This document shows, piece by piece, positions 53,869 to 63,434 of a stretch of 64,000 bases of DNA (position 1 is its first letter; every line of letters starts with the position of its first letter). Where the stretch lies: NCBI GenBank assembly GCA_014801225.1, contig JAAVEO010000010.1, positions 2,935-66,934 on the forward strand, read 5' to 3'. The notes under the pieces are model-generated. The model saw nothing but the letters and a program-made list of their open reading frames with translations. It made no database searches and was not told where the DNA came from. The DNA comes from Bacteroides sp. GTDB taxonomy: Bacteria; Bacteroidota; Bacteroidia; Bacteroidales; Muribaculaceae. The position numbers and the translations under genes are program-made.

Positions 53869-55554
53869 TCAGTCGGTGAGTTTACGGTAACGGATACGGT
53901 GAGGGGTATCGTTGCCGTCGCGTTTCTTGCGGTATTCCTCGTAGTCGGAGTAGGAGCCCTGATAGAAGGTCACTTTACTGTCCCCCTCGAATGCGAGGAT
54001 ATGTGTGGCTATACGGTCGAGGAACCATCGGTCGTGGCTAACTACTACGGCACAACCGGCGAAGTTCTCCAGACCTTCCTCAAGCGCGCGGAGCGTATTG
54101 ACATCGATATCATTGGTGGGCTCGTCGAGAAGAAGCACATTCCCCTCCTCTTTGAGTGCCATTGCAAGATGCAGACGGTTGCGCTCTCCGCCGGAGAGTA
54201 CTCCGATTTTCTTCTCTTGGTCAGCTCCGGTAAAGTTGAATTTTGAGAGATAGGCACGGGCATTCATATCGCGGCCTCCCATACGGAATGACTCCACACC
54301 CTGCGAGATAACCTCATACACCGATTTCTCCGGCGATAGATCCTTGTGGGTTTGGTCCACATAGGCCACTTTCACAGTCTCGCCTACTTCGAATTCGCCG
54401 GCATCTTGGTTTTCCAATCCCATGATGAGTTTGAAGAGAGTGGTTTTACCGGCACCGTTTGGGCCGATCACGCCTACAATGCCGTTGGGAGGTAGCATAA
54501 AGTTGAGATCGTTGAAGAGAACCTTCTCTCCATAAGCTTTCGAGAGCCCGTGAGCCTCGATTACCTTATTGCCGAGACGCGGACCATTGGGAATGAATAT
54601 CTCAAGTTTTTCCTCCCTGTCTTTCTGATCCTCGTTGAGCAGACGGTCGTAGCTGGCCAGACGCGCCTTTCCCTTTGCCTGTCGGGCTTTGGGAGCCATG
54701 CGTACCCACTCAAGCTCGCGCTCCAAAGTTTTGCGACGCTTGGAAGCCTGCTTCTCCTCCTGTGCCATGCGTTTTGTCTTCTGATCAAGCCATGAGGAAT
54801 AGTTCCCTTTCCAGGGTATACCTTCTCCACGGTCAAGCTCAAGAATCCATCCGGCCACATGATCGAGGAAGTAACGGTCGTGAGTCACTGCGATTACTGT
54901 GCCGGGATACTGCTGAAGATGTTGCTCAAGCCAATCGATCGATTCTGCATCAAGGTGGTTGGTGGGCTCATCGAGAAGAAGGATGTCGGGCTGCTGGAGA
55001 AGCAGGCGGCAGAGGGCCACTCGACGGCGCTCACCTCCGGAAAGTGTGCCGATCTTCTGATCGTCCGGCGGACAACGGAGGGCATCCATAGCTCGCTCCA
55101 GCTTGTTGTCGATATTCCAGGCATCGCAGGCGTCGAGCTTATCCTGAAGTTCTGCCTGACGTGCGATGAGCGCGTCCATCTTGTCGGGATTCTCAAGCAC
55201 CTCAGGGTCGGCAAAAGCCTCATTCACGCGATCATACTCGGCAAGGAGATCCACTACATGCTGCATACCCTCCTGCACTGTCTCTTTCACTGTCTTATCG
55301 GGATCAAGCTTAGGTTCCTGCTCAAGGTAACCTACACTATAGCCGGGTGAGAATACCACTTCACCTTGATATTCCTTATCGATACCGGCGATAATCTTTA
55401 GCAAAGTTGACTTACCGGAACCGTTAAGACCGATAATGCCGATCTTGGCCCCATAGAAGAAAGAGAGGTATATATTCTTCAGTATCTGTCGCTGGGGAGG
55501 AATGATTTTACTTACCCCTACCATCGAGAATATGATTTTCTTATCGTCTGCCAT
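53869..55554 (-). CDS. ettA: ABC-F protein EttA (energy-dependent translational throttle)
   Basis: A soluble ribosome-binding ATPase of 561 residues with two ABC domains: Walker A GLNGSGKSTLLKII and GPNGAGKTTLFKLI, signatures LSGGERRRVALCRLLL and LSGGERNRLHLAMALKE, Walker B ILLLDEPTNHLDAESI and VLLLDEPTNDIDVNT. The arm and P-site tRNA-interaction linker (RMAQEEKQASKRRKTLEREL, RQAKGKARLASYDRL) is EttA-type, and the C-terminus is the usual RYRKLTD type. It starts 31 bases after def on the same strand. EttA rather than antibiotic-resistance ABC-F by overall sequence pattern. Confidence 0.95.
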   Translation of the reverse strand: MADDKKIIFSMVGVSKIIPPQRQILKNIYLSFFYGAKIGIIGLNGSGKSTLLKIIAGIDKEYQGEVVFSPGYSVGYLEQEPKLDPDKTVKETVQEGMQHVVDLLAEYDRVNEAFADPEVLENPDKMDALIARQAELQDKLDACDAWNIDNKLERAMDALRCPPDDQKIGTLSGGERRRVALCRLLLQQPDILLLDEPTNHLDAESIDWLEQHLQQYPGTVIAVTHDRYFLDHVAGWILELDRGEGIPWKGNYSSWLDQKTKRMAQEEKQASKRRKTLERELEWVRMAPKARQAKGKARLASYDRLLNEDQKDREEKLEIFIPNGPRLGNKVIEAHGLSKAYGEKVLFNDLNFMLPPNGIVGVIGPNGAGKTTLFKLIMGLENQDAGEFEVGETVKVAYVDQTHKDLSPEKSVYEVISQGVESFRMGGRDMNARAYLSKFNFTGADQEKKIGVLSGGERNRLHLAMALKEEGNVLLLDEPTNDIDVNTLRALEEGLENFAGCAVVVSHDRWFLDRIATHILAFEGDSKVTFYQGSYSDYEEYRKKRDGNDTPHRIRYRKLTD

Positions 55555-55585
55555 TGTATTGTGTCAGATATTATTAAGGTTTGTA

Positions 55586-56149
55586 TTATTTGGAGGGAGC
55601 GGTCTTCACTCTATATCCGCAACGTACCTTTCCCTTGGCCAGATTGTTCAATTTTGTACGTATGAGTGAGCGGCGAAGGGGGGCGACACGATCCGTATAG
55701 ACTGTGCCGAGAAGATGGTCGAACTCGTGCTGGATTATTCGCGAGGCAAATCCTTTGAACTCTTTCTCATGCTCTTCAAAATTCTCATCAAGCCAATTGA
55801 GACGTACATGCTCGAAACGCTTTACGGGTTCGCTAAGTCCGGGCAAGGAGAGACATCCTTCTTCTCGTGTCACTGCCGGCTCATCCTCTATCACTTCCAG
55901 TTCGGGATTGATAAGCGTGAGCTTGAGATCTTTACATTCAGGAAAAGAGTCGGCGAGGGGAGTCCCGTCGATTACTACCACAGAGATACTTTTGCCAATC
56001 TGGGGAGCGGCGAGGCCCACACCGTCTGTGGCATACATTGTCTCATACATATCCTCAATCAGCTTGGGAAGCTCGGGATAATCTTTTTCGATATCTTCGG
56101 TCTCTTCGCGAAGCACGGGATGACCGTAAACGTATATGGGAAGTACCAT
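55586..56149 (-). CDS. def: Peptide deformylase
   Basis: Removes the N-formyl group from new proteins. From the ATG at 56149 (MVLPIYVYGHPVLREE; the track start at 56416 is far upstream) it has 187 residues. The three motifs are present: GVGLAAPQIG, EGCLSLPG and QHEFDHLLG with the metal-binding Cys and two His. It precedes ettA closely, so two translation genes share a transcript. A terminator of the upstream gene lies 64 bases before the start. Confidence 0.97.
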   Translation of the reverse strand: MVLPIYVYGHPVLREETEDIEKDYPELPKLIEDMYETMYATDGVGLAAPQIGKSISVVVIDGTPLADSFPECKDLKLTLINPELEVIEDEPAVTREEGCLSLPGLSEPVKRFEHVRLNWLDENFEEHEKEFKGFASRIIQHEFDHLLGTVYTDRVAPLRRSLIRTKLNNLAKGKVRCGYRVKTAPSK

Positions 56150-56212
56150 TGTCAGGTTTTGTTTATTCGTTTTGCTTTTGACTGCAAATTTAATAAAAAA
56201 TCGTGAGCATAC

Positions 56213-56245
56213 AAAAAGCCGTCGCCTCGGATAGCGTGGCGACGG
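56213..56245 (-). terminator. Terminator after the DUF3943 gene
   Basis: CCGTCGCC and GGCGACGG with an 11-base loop, followed on the minus strand by TTTTTG. Confidence 0.85.
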
Positions 56246-56306
56246 TAGGGGAGGGGCGTCTGTTACTCTGCAGATTGTTTGGGTTACAAGCTTGCGGTGA
56301 GCACGA

Positions 56307-57827
56307 TTAGAGTTTATAGGTAAGCATGGCCCGCAGCGACCCGGAAGAGGATAGCACTGACGGGTAATCGCGATAGCGGGTGGAACGAATATAGCTGGTA
56401 GCTGAGACAGTGGCATAAAGTCGTCTCATCAATTTGAAATCAAGACGTGCCTCCGTCACATTGAAAGAGGCTGCCGAATGGTCGCCCATCACATTGAGAG
56501 TACGGAAATTCACCTTATTTAGGTCTGTGCCGTAGCGATAGCCTACCCAGGAGAAAAGACGATAGTAGGAGTGATTGAGTGTGAAAGCGAAACGGTTTTT
56601 GTCAACCACTATATTGAATCCTCCTTTTAGTGAGAATCCGGAAGCCCAGTTGTAATTTCGTTCGTCAGTCTGGTAATGGTCGGAGAGTATCGAACCCAAT
56701 ATCACAACGTTGGCATGGGCATACGCATCAAACACACATCGCCGGCGGTCGCCGTCACGATAGAGTACGCCCACGCCTACACAAGCCGGTATTCCGAGTT
56801 TATAGGGCACTTTATCATATTTTTTTATCGTATCGGAGTCATAGAAGTCAAAGTGTTGATAAAGCCCTACACTGGCGAACGCTTTGCTTGACTTCATTAT
56901 TTCGCGGTCGAGTAGACGTCCTTTGATTTCAATTTCTGACAGGAGCGGCTGTTCGCGCATAGCTTGAAGCTCGGCTTTCACTGTGAAGTAATCGTATGGT
57001 TTGCTGCTTTCCTCGAAGCGGTCACCGTATTCCACATCTATCTGTGAAGCGAATCCTACATGAGTATCGCCTATTCTTCCTTGAAATTCCAAAGCTTTCA
57101 CACCGGCTGAGATTCGCACAGCTACATTCGGACGTCCGAAGAGCCGCCCTGTGGTGGATCTTACGCGCCATGCCTGGCCGGTGATGATGCGGTTGATGCC
57201 GCGCATTGGAGATATCACGAAGGCCGCCGCTTCACGTCCGAATCTTTCCCATCCCGTGGTACGGTCATCAAGTACTGCATCGGATGAGCGGAATAAAGTC
57301 TCCCCGATCACCGCTCCTCCGATAGGAGTGGCTATGACATCATTCGTAGAAGGATATTCGCATTCCATGAATGTTTCCCACATTGCACTTCCAAACATTG
57401 AGAATACCTCCGATTGCCAGAAGTTGAAGCCGTTGGCACGTGCCGCATTGAAATATAGATTTCCGGTATAGGGATGAAGGAATGTGTTGGTACCCAGCTT
57501 GTCGTTATCCCAATTATAACCATGCGACAGATTCTCTTCTACGGTGCGAAAGTTGATATAGGAAAAATCTCCGTGTTGTATGAAACGGTCGAAACCCCAA
57601 AGAGCTACATTGAATCCCATCACTTCTGCCGTCGCTCTCCAGAAATGTTTTTTTTCTCCTTCGGCCACATCCGCCGAATCCGGCAGTTGTGGCTCGATGA
57701 CGGAATGATGCATTGGAATTTGGGCGGCGGCAATAAATGGCAGGAGCGTAAGTAAAGCAACAATCCCCGGCAGGAATCTCTCTGCCGGGGTATGCCTTTT
57801 CATATAATTCTGGAGTCTAAGCCTCAT
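56307..57827 (-). CDS. DUF3943 family outer-membrane protein
   Basis: A 506-residue exported protein. The N-terminal segment (GIVALLTLLPFIAAAQ) is a signal peptide; a central conserved part (WDNDKLGTNTFLHPYTGNLY, NFWQSEVFSMFGSAMWETFM, TPIGGAVIGETLF) is the DUF3943 signature; the C-terminal half is made of beta strands (VASQ-type barrel pattern, ending SLRAMLTYKL). The ATG at 57827 or the one at 57803 (MKRHTPAERF) could be the start. It follows the DUF308 gene by 25 bases on the same strand. Function unknown. Confidence 0.85.
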   Translation of the reverse strand: MRLRLQNYMKRHTPAERFLPGIVALLTLLPFIAAAQIPMHHSVIEPQLPDSADVAEGEKKHFWRATAEVMGFNVALWGFDRFIQHGDFSYINFRTVEENLSHGYNWDNDKLGTNTFLHPYTGNLYFNAARANGFNFWQSEVFSMFGSAMWETFMECEYPSTNDVIATPIGGAVIGETLFRSSDAVLDDRTTGWERFGREAAAFVISPMRGINRIITGQAWRVRSTTGRLFGRPNVAVRISAGVKALEFQGRIGDTHVGFASQIDVEYGDRFEESSKPYDYFTVKAELQAMREQPLLSEIEIKGRLLDREIMKSSKAFASVGLYQHFDFYDSDTIKKYDKVPYKLGIPACVGVGVLYRDGDRRRCVFDAYAHANVVILGSILSDHYQTDERNYNWASGFSLKGGFNIVVDKNRFAFTLNHSYYRLFSWVGYRYGTDLNKVNFRTLNVMGDHSAASFNVTEARLDFKLMRRLYATVSATSYIRSTRYRDYPSVLSSSGSLRAMLTYKL

Positions 57828-57852
57828 GGAGCGGTCGCTGTTTAGTGACGGG

Positions 57853-58428
57853 TCAGAAGGTTCTTTTGATGTGTCGATTGATTTTGCGAAGTTGGAATGC
57901 CAGAGAAATTCTCCATACTCCGAAACATAAAAGTGAAATCCCTATCCATAGCCATCCGGCTACCCCTCCGAAAAGAGGAGATGAAAGGAAATAAAATCCG
58001 AAGAAGATAGTAGCGATGAGAAGTATGATCATCCATACTGCCCACCATCCGGAAAAACGGGAGAAAAAGGCCGCTTCACAGACGGCGTTGATCGCCACGA
58101 TCAATACCCATATTCCGATAGCGTAGGCGAAGGCTGCTGCCATCACTTCGGGCGATAGGGTAAGCATCCATCCTCCGCAGAATATCTCAATCAGGCCGAG
58201 GGCCAGACTCCATCCCCAGTTGGAATGCGACATATTGGAGAAAGAGTAGGCAAGATTGAATATTCCTCCGGCGATAAGACAAATGGCGAAGGCCATAGCG
58301 AATACCGGAAGTGAAGAGGCGGGAGAGAGAAAGCACCATATCCCTAAGAAAATGGCAAGGATACCTGTTATCATCGGCACCCACCATAATCTGTGAGTAC
58401 GTCCGTTGAAATCTGTAATATTTTTCAT
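57853..58428 (-). CDS. HdeD-like DUF308 membrane protein
   Basis: A 191-residue inner-membrane protein with six helices in three hairpins (WVPMITGILAIFLGIWCFL, LPVFAMAFAICLIAGGIFNL, WSLALGLIEIFCGGWML, YAIGIWVLIVAINAV, WMIILLIATIFFGFYFL, WLWIGISLLCFGVWRI). The helix pairs with G-I-W/F-F turns are the DUF308/HdeD pattern; HdeD in E. coli is linked to acid stress. It lies 25 bases before the DUF3943 gene. Exact role unknown. Confidence 0.85.
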   Translation of the reverse strand: MKNITDFNGRTHRLWWVPMITGILAIFLGIWCFLSPASSLPVFAMAFAICLIAGGIFNLAYSFSNMSHSNWGWSLALGLIEIFCGGWMLTLSPEVMAAAFAYAIGIWVLIVAINAVCEAAFFSRFSGWWAVWMIILLIATIFFGFYFLSSPLFGGVAGWLWIGISLLCFGVWRISLAFQLRKINRHIKRTF

Positions 58429-58601
58429 AATTGTAAAAGATTAATTAAATTTTTCATAAATTAAACGGATAAGCAATTCTTAAAGTTTAGTCCTTAATTA
58501 AGAAAAATGACTAATTTTGCAGTCGTTTTCGGCCAACGTCCCTGTGGCCGATTTCCGTTTTTTGAAATTTCCATAATCGCTTTATATATATTAATTTACT
58601 C
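58429..58601. promoter_or_regulatory. Divergent region with promoter of the porin gene
   Basis: A plus-strand -7 box TAATTTTG (58512-58519) lies 83 bases before the porin ATG, with only a poor -33 element (TTTA 22 bases upstream). Confidence 0.5.
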
Positions 58602-59873
58602 ATGAAGAGATTTTTACTATCCGCCTCTCTCTCTCTGCTGGCCGCTTCAGCAATTCTTGCAGGAACGGTTCCGGCAGATATGGTTGTGGCTTCCCCCGTA
58701 GCTGCAGAGTCTGCAGTTGCTGCACTTTCTCCCTCCCTCTCTCCTTCTGCCTCTACGGTGGTGGAAAAAACAGCTGTCGATAACGATAAATTTAAAGTCA
58801 CTCCACTTGGCACTCTGCTCCTGGACGGTGCTCTTTTTGCCTCGCCTCAGAAGAATCAGTTTCCCGATGGAGTGGCTATCCCCGATGTTCGTCTTGGTGT
58901 GAGTGGCTCCATAGGTAAGTGGAGCGCCAAGATAGAGATGGGGTATGCCTATGGCAAGGTGTTGCTCAAAGATATCTGGATGCAGTATAATTTCTCTTCT
59001 ACCGATTTTATCCGTGGCGGCATGCAGATGCACCATTTCGGCTATCAGAACTCTCAAGCCGCCTGTATGAAAGTGACTATGATCGAGCCCGTCTGCAATA
59101 CCGTATTCAATGAGGCACATATGATCGGTATTGAATGGTATCATAGTGCGGATAAGTATTATACCACTCTTGCAGCCCATGCCGAACCGAAGGCTTCCAC
59201 AGTCACTCTCGGTGTAGATGAGATGATACGCGAAGGATATGGCTTGCGCACTCGTATCGTAGCCCGCCCCATTCATCGGGATGGCCTGATGGTGCAGGCC
59301 GGTATCTCCGGAGCGTTCCTCACACCTCAGTATAATGGTTCCTCCTCAAAGGAAGATACTCATGATTCTTTCACTTTCGGAGCTAATTTCCCTTCAAAGG
59401 TAACACTTGTATCTGCTATCAATGCTAAAGTCGACCATGCCATGAATCTTTGGAAATTCTCTCCGGAGCTTATGTTTTGTTATGGTCGTGCCGCAATTGA
59501 GAGCCAATATTATTTCATGCAGGTGAATCGCCGTATGGACCTCACCGCCTATCGTGCCACGGGTGCATATGCCACACTGCGTGGCATCCTCATAGGGCGC
59601 GACTACCGATATAATATGGGTGTGGCCGGTATCGATACTCCTGCCAAGGGTTCGCTGGAGGCTGTGGCAAGCTACAACTATACGTCGCTGAGCGATTCCC
59701 GCGCCGCTATATATGGCGGTCGCCTCAACGACCTCAGCTTGGGATTTAATTATTATATAAATAAATATATGGTGGCCAAACTCCGCTATAGTTATACTCA
59801 CACCTGGGATCGTGCCGAAGTGGAGCCTATGACCCTCAACGCTTTTCAAGCCCGTTTGCAGCTCATTTTCTAA
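58602..59873 (+). CDS. Phosphate-selective porin O/P family outer-membrane protein
   Basis: A 423-residue porin-like barrel. A signal peptide (LLSASLSLLAASAILAG), then a Ser/Ala-rich stretch, then strands in the OprO/OprP style: VAIPDVRLGVSGSIGKWSAK, KDIWMQYNFSSTDFIRGGMQ, HMIGIEWYHSADKYYTTLAA, ending NAFQARLQLIF with the terminal aromatic residue of outer-membrane barrels. The family carries phosphate and polyphosphate in Pseudomonas, but in Bacteroidales the substrate is usually not known. It stands alone. Confidence 0.85.
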   Translation: MKRFLLSASLSLLAASAILAGTVPADMVVASPVAAESAVAALSPSLSPSASTVVEKTAVDNDKFKVTPLGTLLLDGALFASPQKNQFPDGVAIPDVRLGVSGSIGKWSAKIEMGYAYGKVLLKDIWMQYNFSSTDFIRGGMQMHHFGYQNSQAACMKVTMIEPVCNTVFNEAHMIGIEWYHSADKYYTTLAAHAEPKASTVTLGVDEMIREGYGLRTRIVARPIHRDGLMVQAGISGAFLTPQYNGSSSKEDTHDSFTFGANFPSKVTLVSAINAKVDHAMNLWKFSPELMFCYGRAAIESQYYFMQVNRRMDLTAYRATGAYATLRGILIGRDYRYNMGVAGIDTPAKGSLEAVASYNYTSLSDSRAAIYGGRLNDLSLGFNYYINKYMVAKLRYSYTHTWDRAEVEPMTLNAFQARLQLIF

Positions 59874-60035
59874 GGATGGGCTTATCCAAAGCATGGAGGC
59901 TCAATTATCGGTAGGAATGCTAATACCCTAAGAACATAGTGGAAGGTGAAATCCGTATGTTTTTTCTATAGTATTGCATCAGAATTTTGATTTTAACACT
60001 TTAGGTGAATAAATGTTAAAATTTTTGAGATAAAT

Positions 60036-60067
60036 TTTGGTCAAATGCGAGAATAATCTTAATTTCG
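60036..60067 (+). promoter_or_regulatory. Promoter of the candidate small RNA
   Basis: TTTG, 20 bases, TAATTTCG: a good match with one mismatch in the -7 box, in a 340-base gap without ORFs. Confidence 0.65.
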
Positions 60068-60072
60068 CCGCG

Positions 60073-60206
60073 AACAAATTCTATCTTCGTTCCACTGTAA
60101 GCTATTTCGGCAGCGTCCGGATAGGGCGCTGCCGAAAAGCTGACTTGACGTGGAGAAGGGTCCGGATTCCCTTTTGGAGGGAGACCGGACCCTTCCTTTT
60201 TCTTTT
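60073..60206 (+). ncRNA. Candidate two-hairpin small RNA
   Basis: About 130 bases from the predicted start to a U-rich end. Hairpin 1 is TTCGGCAGCG with CGCTGCCGAA (60106-60136), extended by AGCT/AGCT below a bulge. Hairpin 2 is GAAGGGTCCGG with CCGGACCCTTC (60155-60195) followed by CTTTTTCTTTTT, an intrinsic terminator. The next gene runs in the opposite direction, so this is not a leader. It could be the 3' end of the porin transcript, but the internal promoter argues against it. No known family recognised. Confidence 0.6.
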
Positions 60207-60214
60207 TATGAATA

Positions 60215-61315
60215 TTATTTATTCATCAATTTGTTGAGTGTGTCATAGAACGATGGATCGTCTCCGGTGGTGATATTCATGATCTTTCCTTTAGGACTGA
60301 TGATAATCTTGGTAGGAAAGCCCTGGATACCGTAAAGCTGGTCTACACTTCCCTCTTTCGTGACATTGTATACGTTCACCCAGGGAAGCTGATATTTATC
60401 GCAGGCGGCACGCCATGCCTCTTCAGTGTCCTGACAGTCGATGCCTATCACTTCCAGACGGTCTTTGTTGGCCTCATATACCTCCTTGAGGTGAGGGAAA
60501 CCCTTGATACACCAAATGCACCATGATCCCCAGAAATCCAGTATCACCCATTTGCCGCGATAATCACGGAGGCTTACTTCCTTCCCGTTGAGGTCCTTGA
60601 GTTTGAAATCGATCGCATCATATGTGCCGTTCTGCATCTCCTGCTGCAGACGTTCTGCTTCCACCTGCTTTTCAATCATGGGTTTGCGAAGCTCCACGAT
60701 AGGGTAGAGCATCGACATCATGGCCTCGGGCTTGAGTAGTGAGAGCCCTTTGAGAAAGTCTTCGCCGTCAAGTTCGAGAAGGGCATATACTGCAGCGGGA
60801 TTGGCTGGATTCTCGGTGATGTAGTCTTTAAGCACTCGATTATAGCTGTCTACAATCTGTTGCATCTTGGCGCTGTCTGTATTCGGTTGCTGTCTGGCTG
60901 CATTGAATTCAGCCAGAATAGGGCCGGTCTTGCTATCGATATAAGTCATTCCATCCATCAGAGGCGTACCGCTTACTGTATAGGTAAGCGGGGAAAGGGA
61001 AGTCACGTCCACAGTAAGATTCTCACCGGGCTGCGCATAGAAATCCGCCATTACATCAGGAGCGAAATCGATGCTGTAGCGAGATGGGCCGTCGGGTGAT
61101 ATACGGATAGTGAAGGAGTTCTTGTTCACCTTATAGGTGTCGGTCACTGTAGGTATGTCTTGATTACGGGGAGTGGTGAGCATATCTTTGATAGTGGCAT
61201 GACTCACTTTCACCTCTTGCAGATTGCTACCCGGGGCGAGATTTACTTTCACATCTGCATTGGCCGCAAATACGCTTGCGGCTCCTATAATGGTCAGAAT
61301 GGCTGTTTTATTCAT
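60215..61315 (-). CDS. TlpA-like thiol-disulfide oxidoreductase with DUF4369-type N-terminus
   Basis: A 366-residue exported thioredoxin-like protein. The signal peptide is short (ILTIIGAASVFAANA). Residues ~30-130 form a DUF4369-like beta domain (FTIRISPDGPSRYSIDFAPD); a helical linker (QVEAERLQQEMQNGTYDA) leads to a TlpA/AhpC-TSA domain: LKDLNGKEVSLRDYRGKWVI, active site DFWGSWCIWCIKGF, and cis-Pro in IQGFPTKIIISP. It probably reduces or isomerises disulfides in the periplasm. It is a single gene, converging with the candidate small RNA. Confidence 0.92.
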   Translation of the reverse strand: MNKTAILTIIGAASVFAANADVKVNLAPGSNLQEVKVSHATIKDMLTTPRNQDIPTVTDTYKVNKNSFTIRISPDGPSRYSIDFAPDVMADFYAQPGENLTVDVTSLSPLTYTVSGTPLMDGMTYIDSKTGPILAEFNAARQQPNTDSAKMQQIVDSYNRVLKDYITENPANPAAVYALLELDGEDFLKGLSLLKPEAMMSMLYPIVELRKPMIEKQVEAERLQQEMQNGTYDAIDFKLKDLNGKEVSLRDYRGKWVILDFWGSWCIWCIKGFPHLKEVYEANKDRLEVIGIDCQDTEEAWRAACDKYQLPWVNVYNVTKEGSVDQLYGIQGFPTKIIISPKGKIMNITTGDDPSFYDTLNKLMNK

Positions 61316-61416
61316 TTTTGATTTATTTGTTCTTGTTAACTAACACCTTCTAATCCCCGTTTGTTTAATCTCTCATCCCTTTTCCTCATTTTATCCGGAA
61401 TATCTTTCCTGATTTC

Positions 61417-62304
61417 TCATTCATCCTTGAGTGCATTATGCAGGAGATTCATGAATTGATAATTCTTCAATCCCCATTTCGGGGCCACCACCATTCCGGG
61501 AGGTGCCTGTGCGAGAAAACGTTCAAGCACTATATTTTCCGGCACCATACGGGATATTCTGACGCACAGATCGAGATAGCGTTCAAGGGTGTAGGGTTTT
61601 ACGTCGATTGCCCCTGCCTCCCAAGCGCGATGAAGCGGTGTGCCCTTGATTATCTGGAGTTGATGAAGCTTGATCGTATCTATGGGAAGAGCGCAGGCTT
61701 TCTCTACATTTCTTATCACTTGTTCATCGTCTTCCCCCGGGAGTCCGGCTATCAGATGCAAGCCGCAACGCAGCCCGGCCGCGGATGCGCGTCTTACTGC
61801 ATCCTCCGTGCAATTCCATGTATGCCCCCGATTGATAAGCCGCAGTGTGTCGTCACAGGAGGATTCCGCTCCTATTTCCAGAAATACAGGTTTTTCCCGG
61901 TTAAGGCGGCCGAGAAGTTCTATCACACTGTCTGGAAGTGTATCGGGACGTGTACCGATTACAATCCCGACAATTCCTTCGCAATCCATTGCCTCGCGAT
62001 ATAGCCTTTCCAGATTCGTTATATCAGCTCCATAAGTATTGGTATAGCTTTGGAAATACGCCAGATACTTCATCTCCGGATATTTGCGCGAAAAAAACTC
62101 TTTCCCGGCTTCAATCTGCTCCTTCACGCTATCAGGCTGCATACAATAGGCGGGTGTGAAGCTGCGGTTGTCACAATAGATACATCCGCCTCGCCCGATA
62201 GTGCCGTCCCTGTTGGGACAGCTCCTGCCGGCATTCACCGAAATCTTCTGCACTTTAATTCCGGGAAACACTCCCACAAGATAATCAGAATAACTCTTTC
62301 TCAT
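61417..62304 (-). CDS. TIGR01212 / YhcC-type radical SAM protein
   Basis: A radical SAM protein of 295 residues. The ATG at 62304 (MRKSYSDYLVGVFPGIKVQK) is used because the track start at 62409 lies inside aroC. The cluster Cys are in SCPNRDGTIGRGGCIYCDN (C-x14-C-x2-C), the family hallmark; FSRKYPEMKYLAYFQSYTNT and GLHLIAGLPGEDDEQVIRN follow. It starts 14 bases after aroC on the same strand. The family is widespread with no settled reaction. Confidence 0.9.
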   Translation of the reverse strand: MRKSYSDYLVGVFPGIKVQKISVNAGRSCPNRDGTIGRGGCIYCDNRSFTPAYCMQPDSVKEQIEAGKEFFSRKYPEMKYLAYFQSYTNTYGADITNLERLYREAMDCEGIVGIVIGTRPDTLPDSVIELLGRLNREKPVFLEIGAESSCDDTLRLINRGHTWNCTEDAVRRASAAGLRCGLHLIAGLPGEDDEQVIRNVEKACALPIDTIKLHQLQIIKGTPLHRAWEAGAIDVKPYTLERYLDLCVRISRMVPENIVLERFLAQAPPGMVVAPKWGLKNYQFMNLLHNALKDE

Positions 62305-62318
62305 CTGCTTCTCTATAT

Positions 62319-63392
62319 TTATTTCCTTCCTTCTGTTTCCAAAAGCATATCTGCTACCACAAGAGCCGCCATAGCCTTCACTATCGGCACTCCTCTCAGC
62401 GCCACACATGGATCATGACGGCCACGCACGCCAAGTATCACTTTCCGCCCTTGATCATCCACAGTGGCCTGCTCCGTAGCTACCGATGGCGTAGGTTTGA
62501 ATGCCACACGCATATACACAGGCATACCGTTGCTGATGCCGCCCTGAATACCGCCTGAATAATTAGTGGCGGTAGTGAGGCGCAGTGTCTGTGTCGGTTC
62601 ATCCGGGGGTAGAAAAGTATCCGCCGTTGCAAGTCCACGGGATGAGGCAAGATCAAAACCATACCCGTAATCAAATCCTTTAGCAGCATTGATACTCATC
62701 ATCGCGGAGGCCAATGCAGATTGCAATTTTCCGAATACAGGATCTCCGATGCCAGGCGGGATACCATAGACAGCACATCCTACCATACCTCCGACACTAT
62801 CGCAATCCCTACGTGCTCGCTCCACTTCATCTCGCATCTCTTCCGCAAGCTCTTCCGGAAAATCAAACCGACCCTCTTTTGCCATTTTCTCGCGGAAAGG
62901 GAGTTCGCCGCTTTCTCCTACGGATATGATTCCGGCCTCTATCGTCACACCGTATTGCCGAAGTATCTGCATGGCGATCGCGCCGGCTACTACTCTGCTC
63001 ACCGTCTCCCGGGCACTCGAACGTCCCCCTCCGCGCCAATCGCGTATACCATAACGGACATCGTAAGCATAGTCGGCATGGTTCGGACGATATACGTGGC
63101 GTAATTCATCATAATCCGAGGAACGTTGGTCGGTGTTGCGGATTATGAAGGCGAGGGGAGTGCCGAGCGTCACTCCCTCCGGGGAGAGGCCGGAGAGAAA
63201 CTCCGGAGTGTCACTCTCTTTGCGTGCGCTCACAAGTGTGGATGTGCCTGTGCGTCGCTCGTCGATAAGCACCTTTATAAGATCGAAGTCAAGACGTATG
63301 CGCGGAGGCACACCGTCAAGCACCCCGCCCATTGCAGGCCCATGGCTCTCGCCGAAGGTAGTGAGACGAAGATTTTTTCCGAATGTATTCAT
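62319..63392 (-). CDS. aroC: Chorismate synthase
   Basis: The last step of the shikimate pathway: EPSP to chorismate with reduced FMN. The 357-residue product starts MNTFGKNLRLTTFGESHGPA, the first signature, and has RPNHADYAYDVRYGIRDWRG with GGRSSARETVSRV, the third GLATADTFLPPDEPTQTL-type segment, and GVRGRHDPCVALR near the end. It lies 42 bases downstream of the YbaK-like gene and just before the radical SAM gene on the same strand. No other aro gene is in the window. Confidence 0.97.
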   Translation of the reverse strand: MNTFGKNLRLTTFGESHGPAMGGVLDGVPPRIRLDFDLIKVLIDERRTGTSTLVSARKESDTPEFLSGLSPEGVTLGTPLAFIIRNTDQRSSDYDELRHVYRPNHADYAYDVRYGIRDWRGGGRSSARETVSRVVAGAIAMQILRQYGVTIEAGIISVGESGELPFREKMAKEGRFDFPEELAEEMRDEVERARRDCDSVGGMVGCAVYGIPPGIGDPVFGKLQSALASAMMSINAAKGFDYGYGFDLASSRGLATADTFLPPDEPTQTLRLTTATNYSGGIQGGISNGMPVYMRVAFKPTPSVATEQATVDDQGRKVILGVRGRHDPCVALRGVPIVKAMAALVVADMLLETEGRK

Positions 63393-63434
63393 ATTGTAGG
63401 GTAGAGATGTGATAATGTTTAATTGGCGTGTCCG

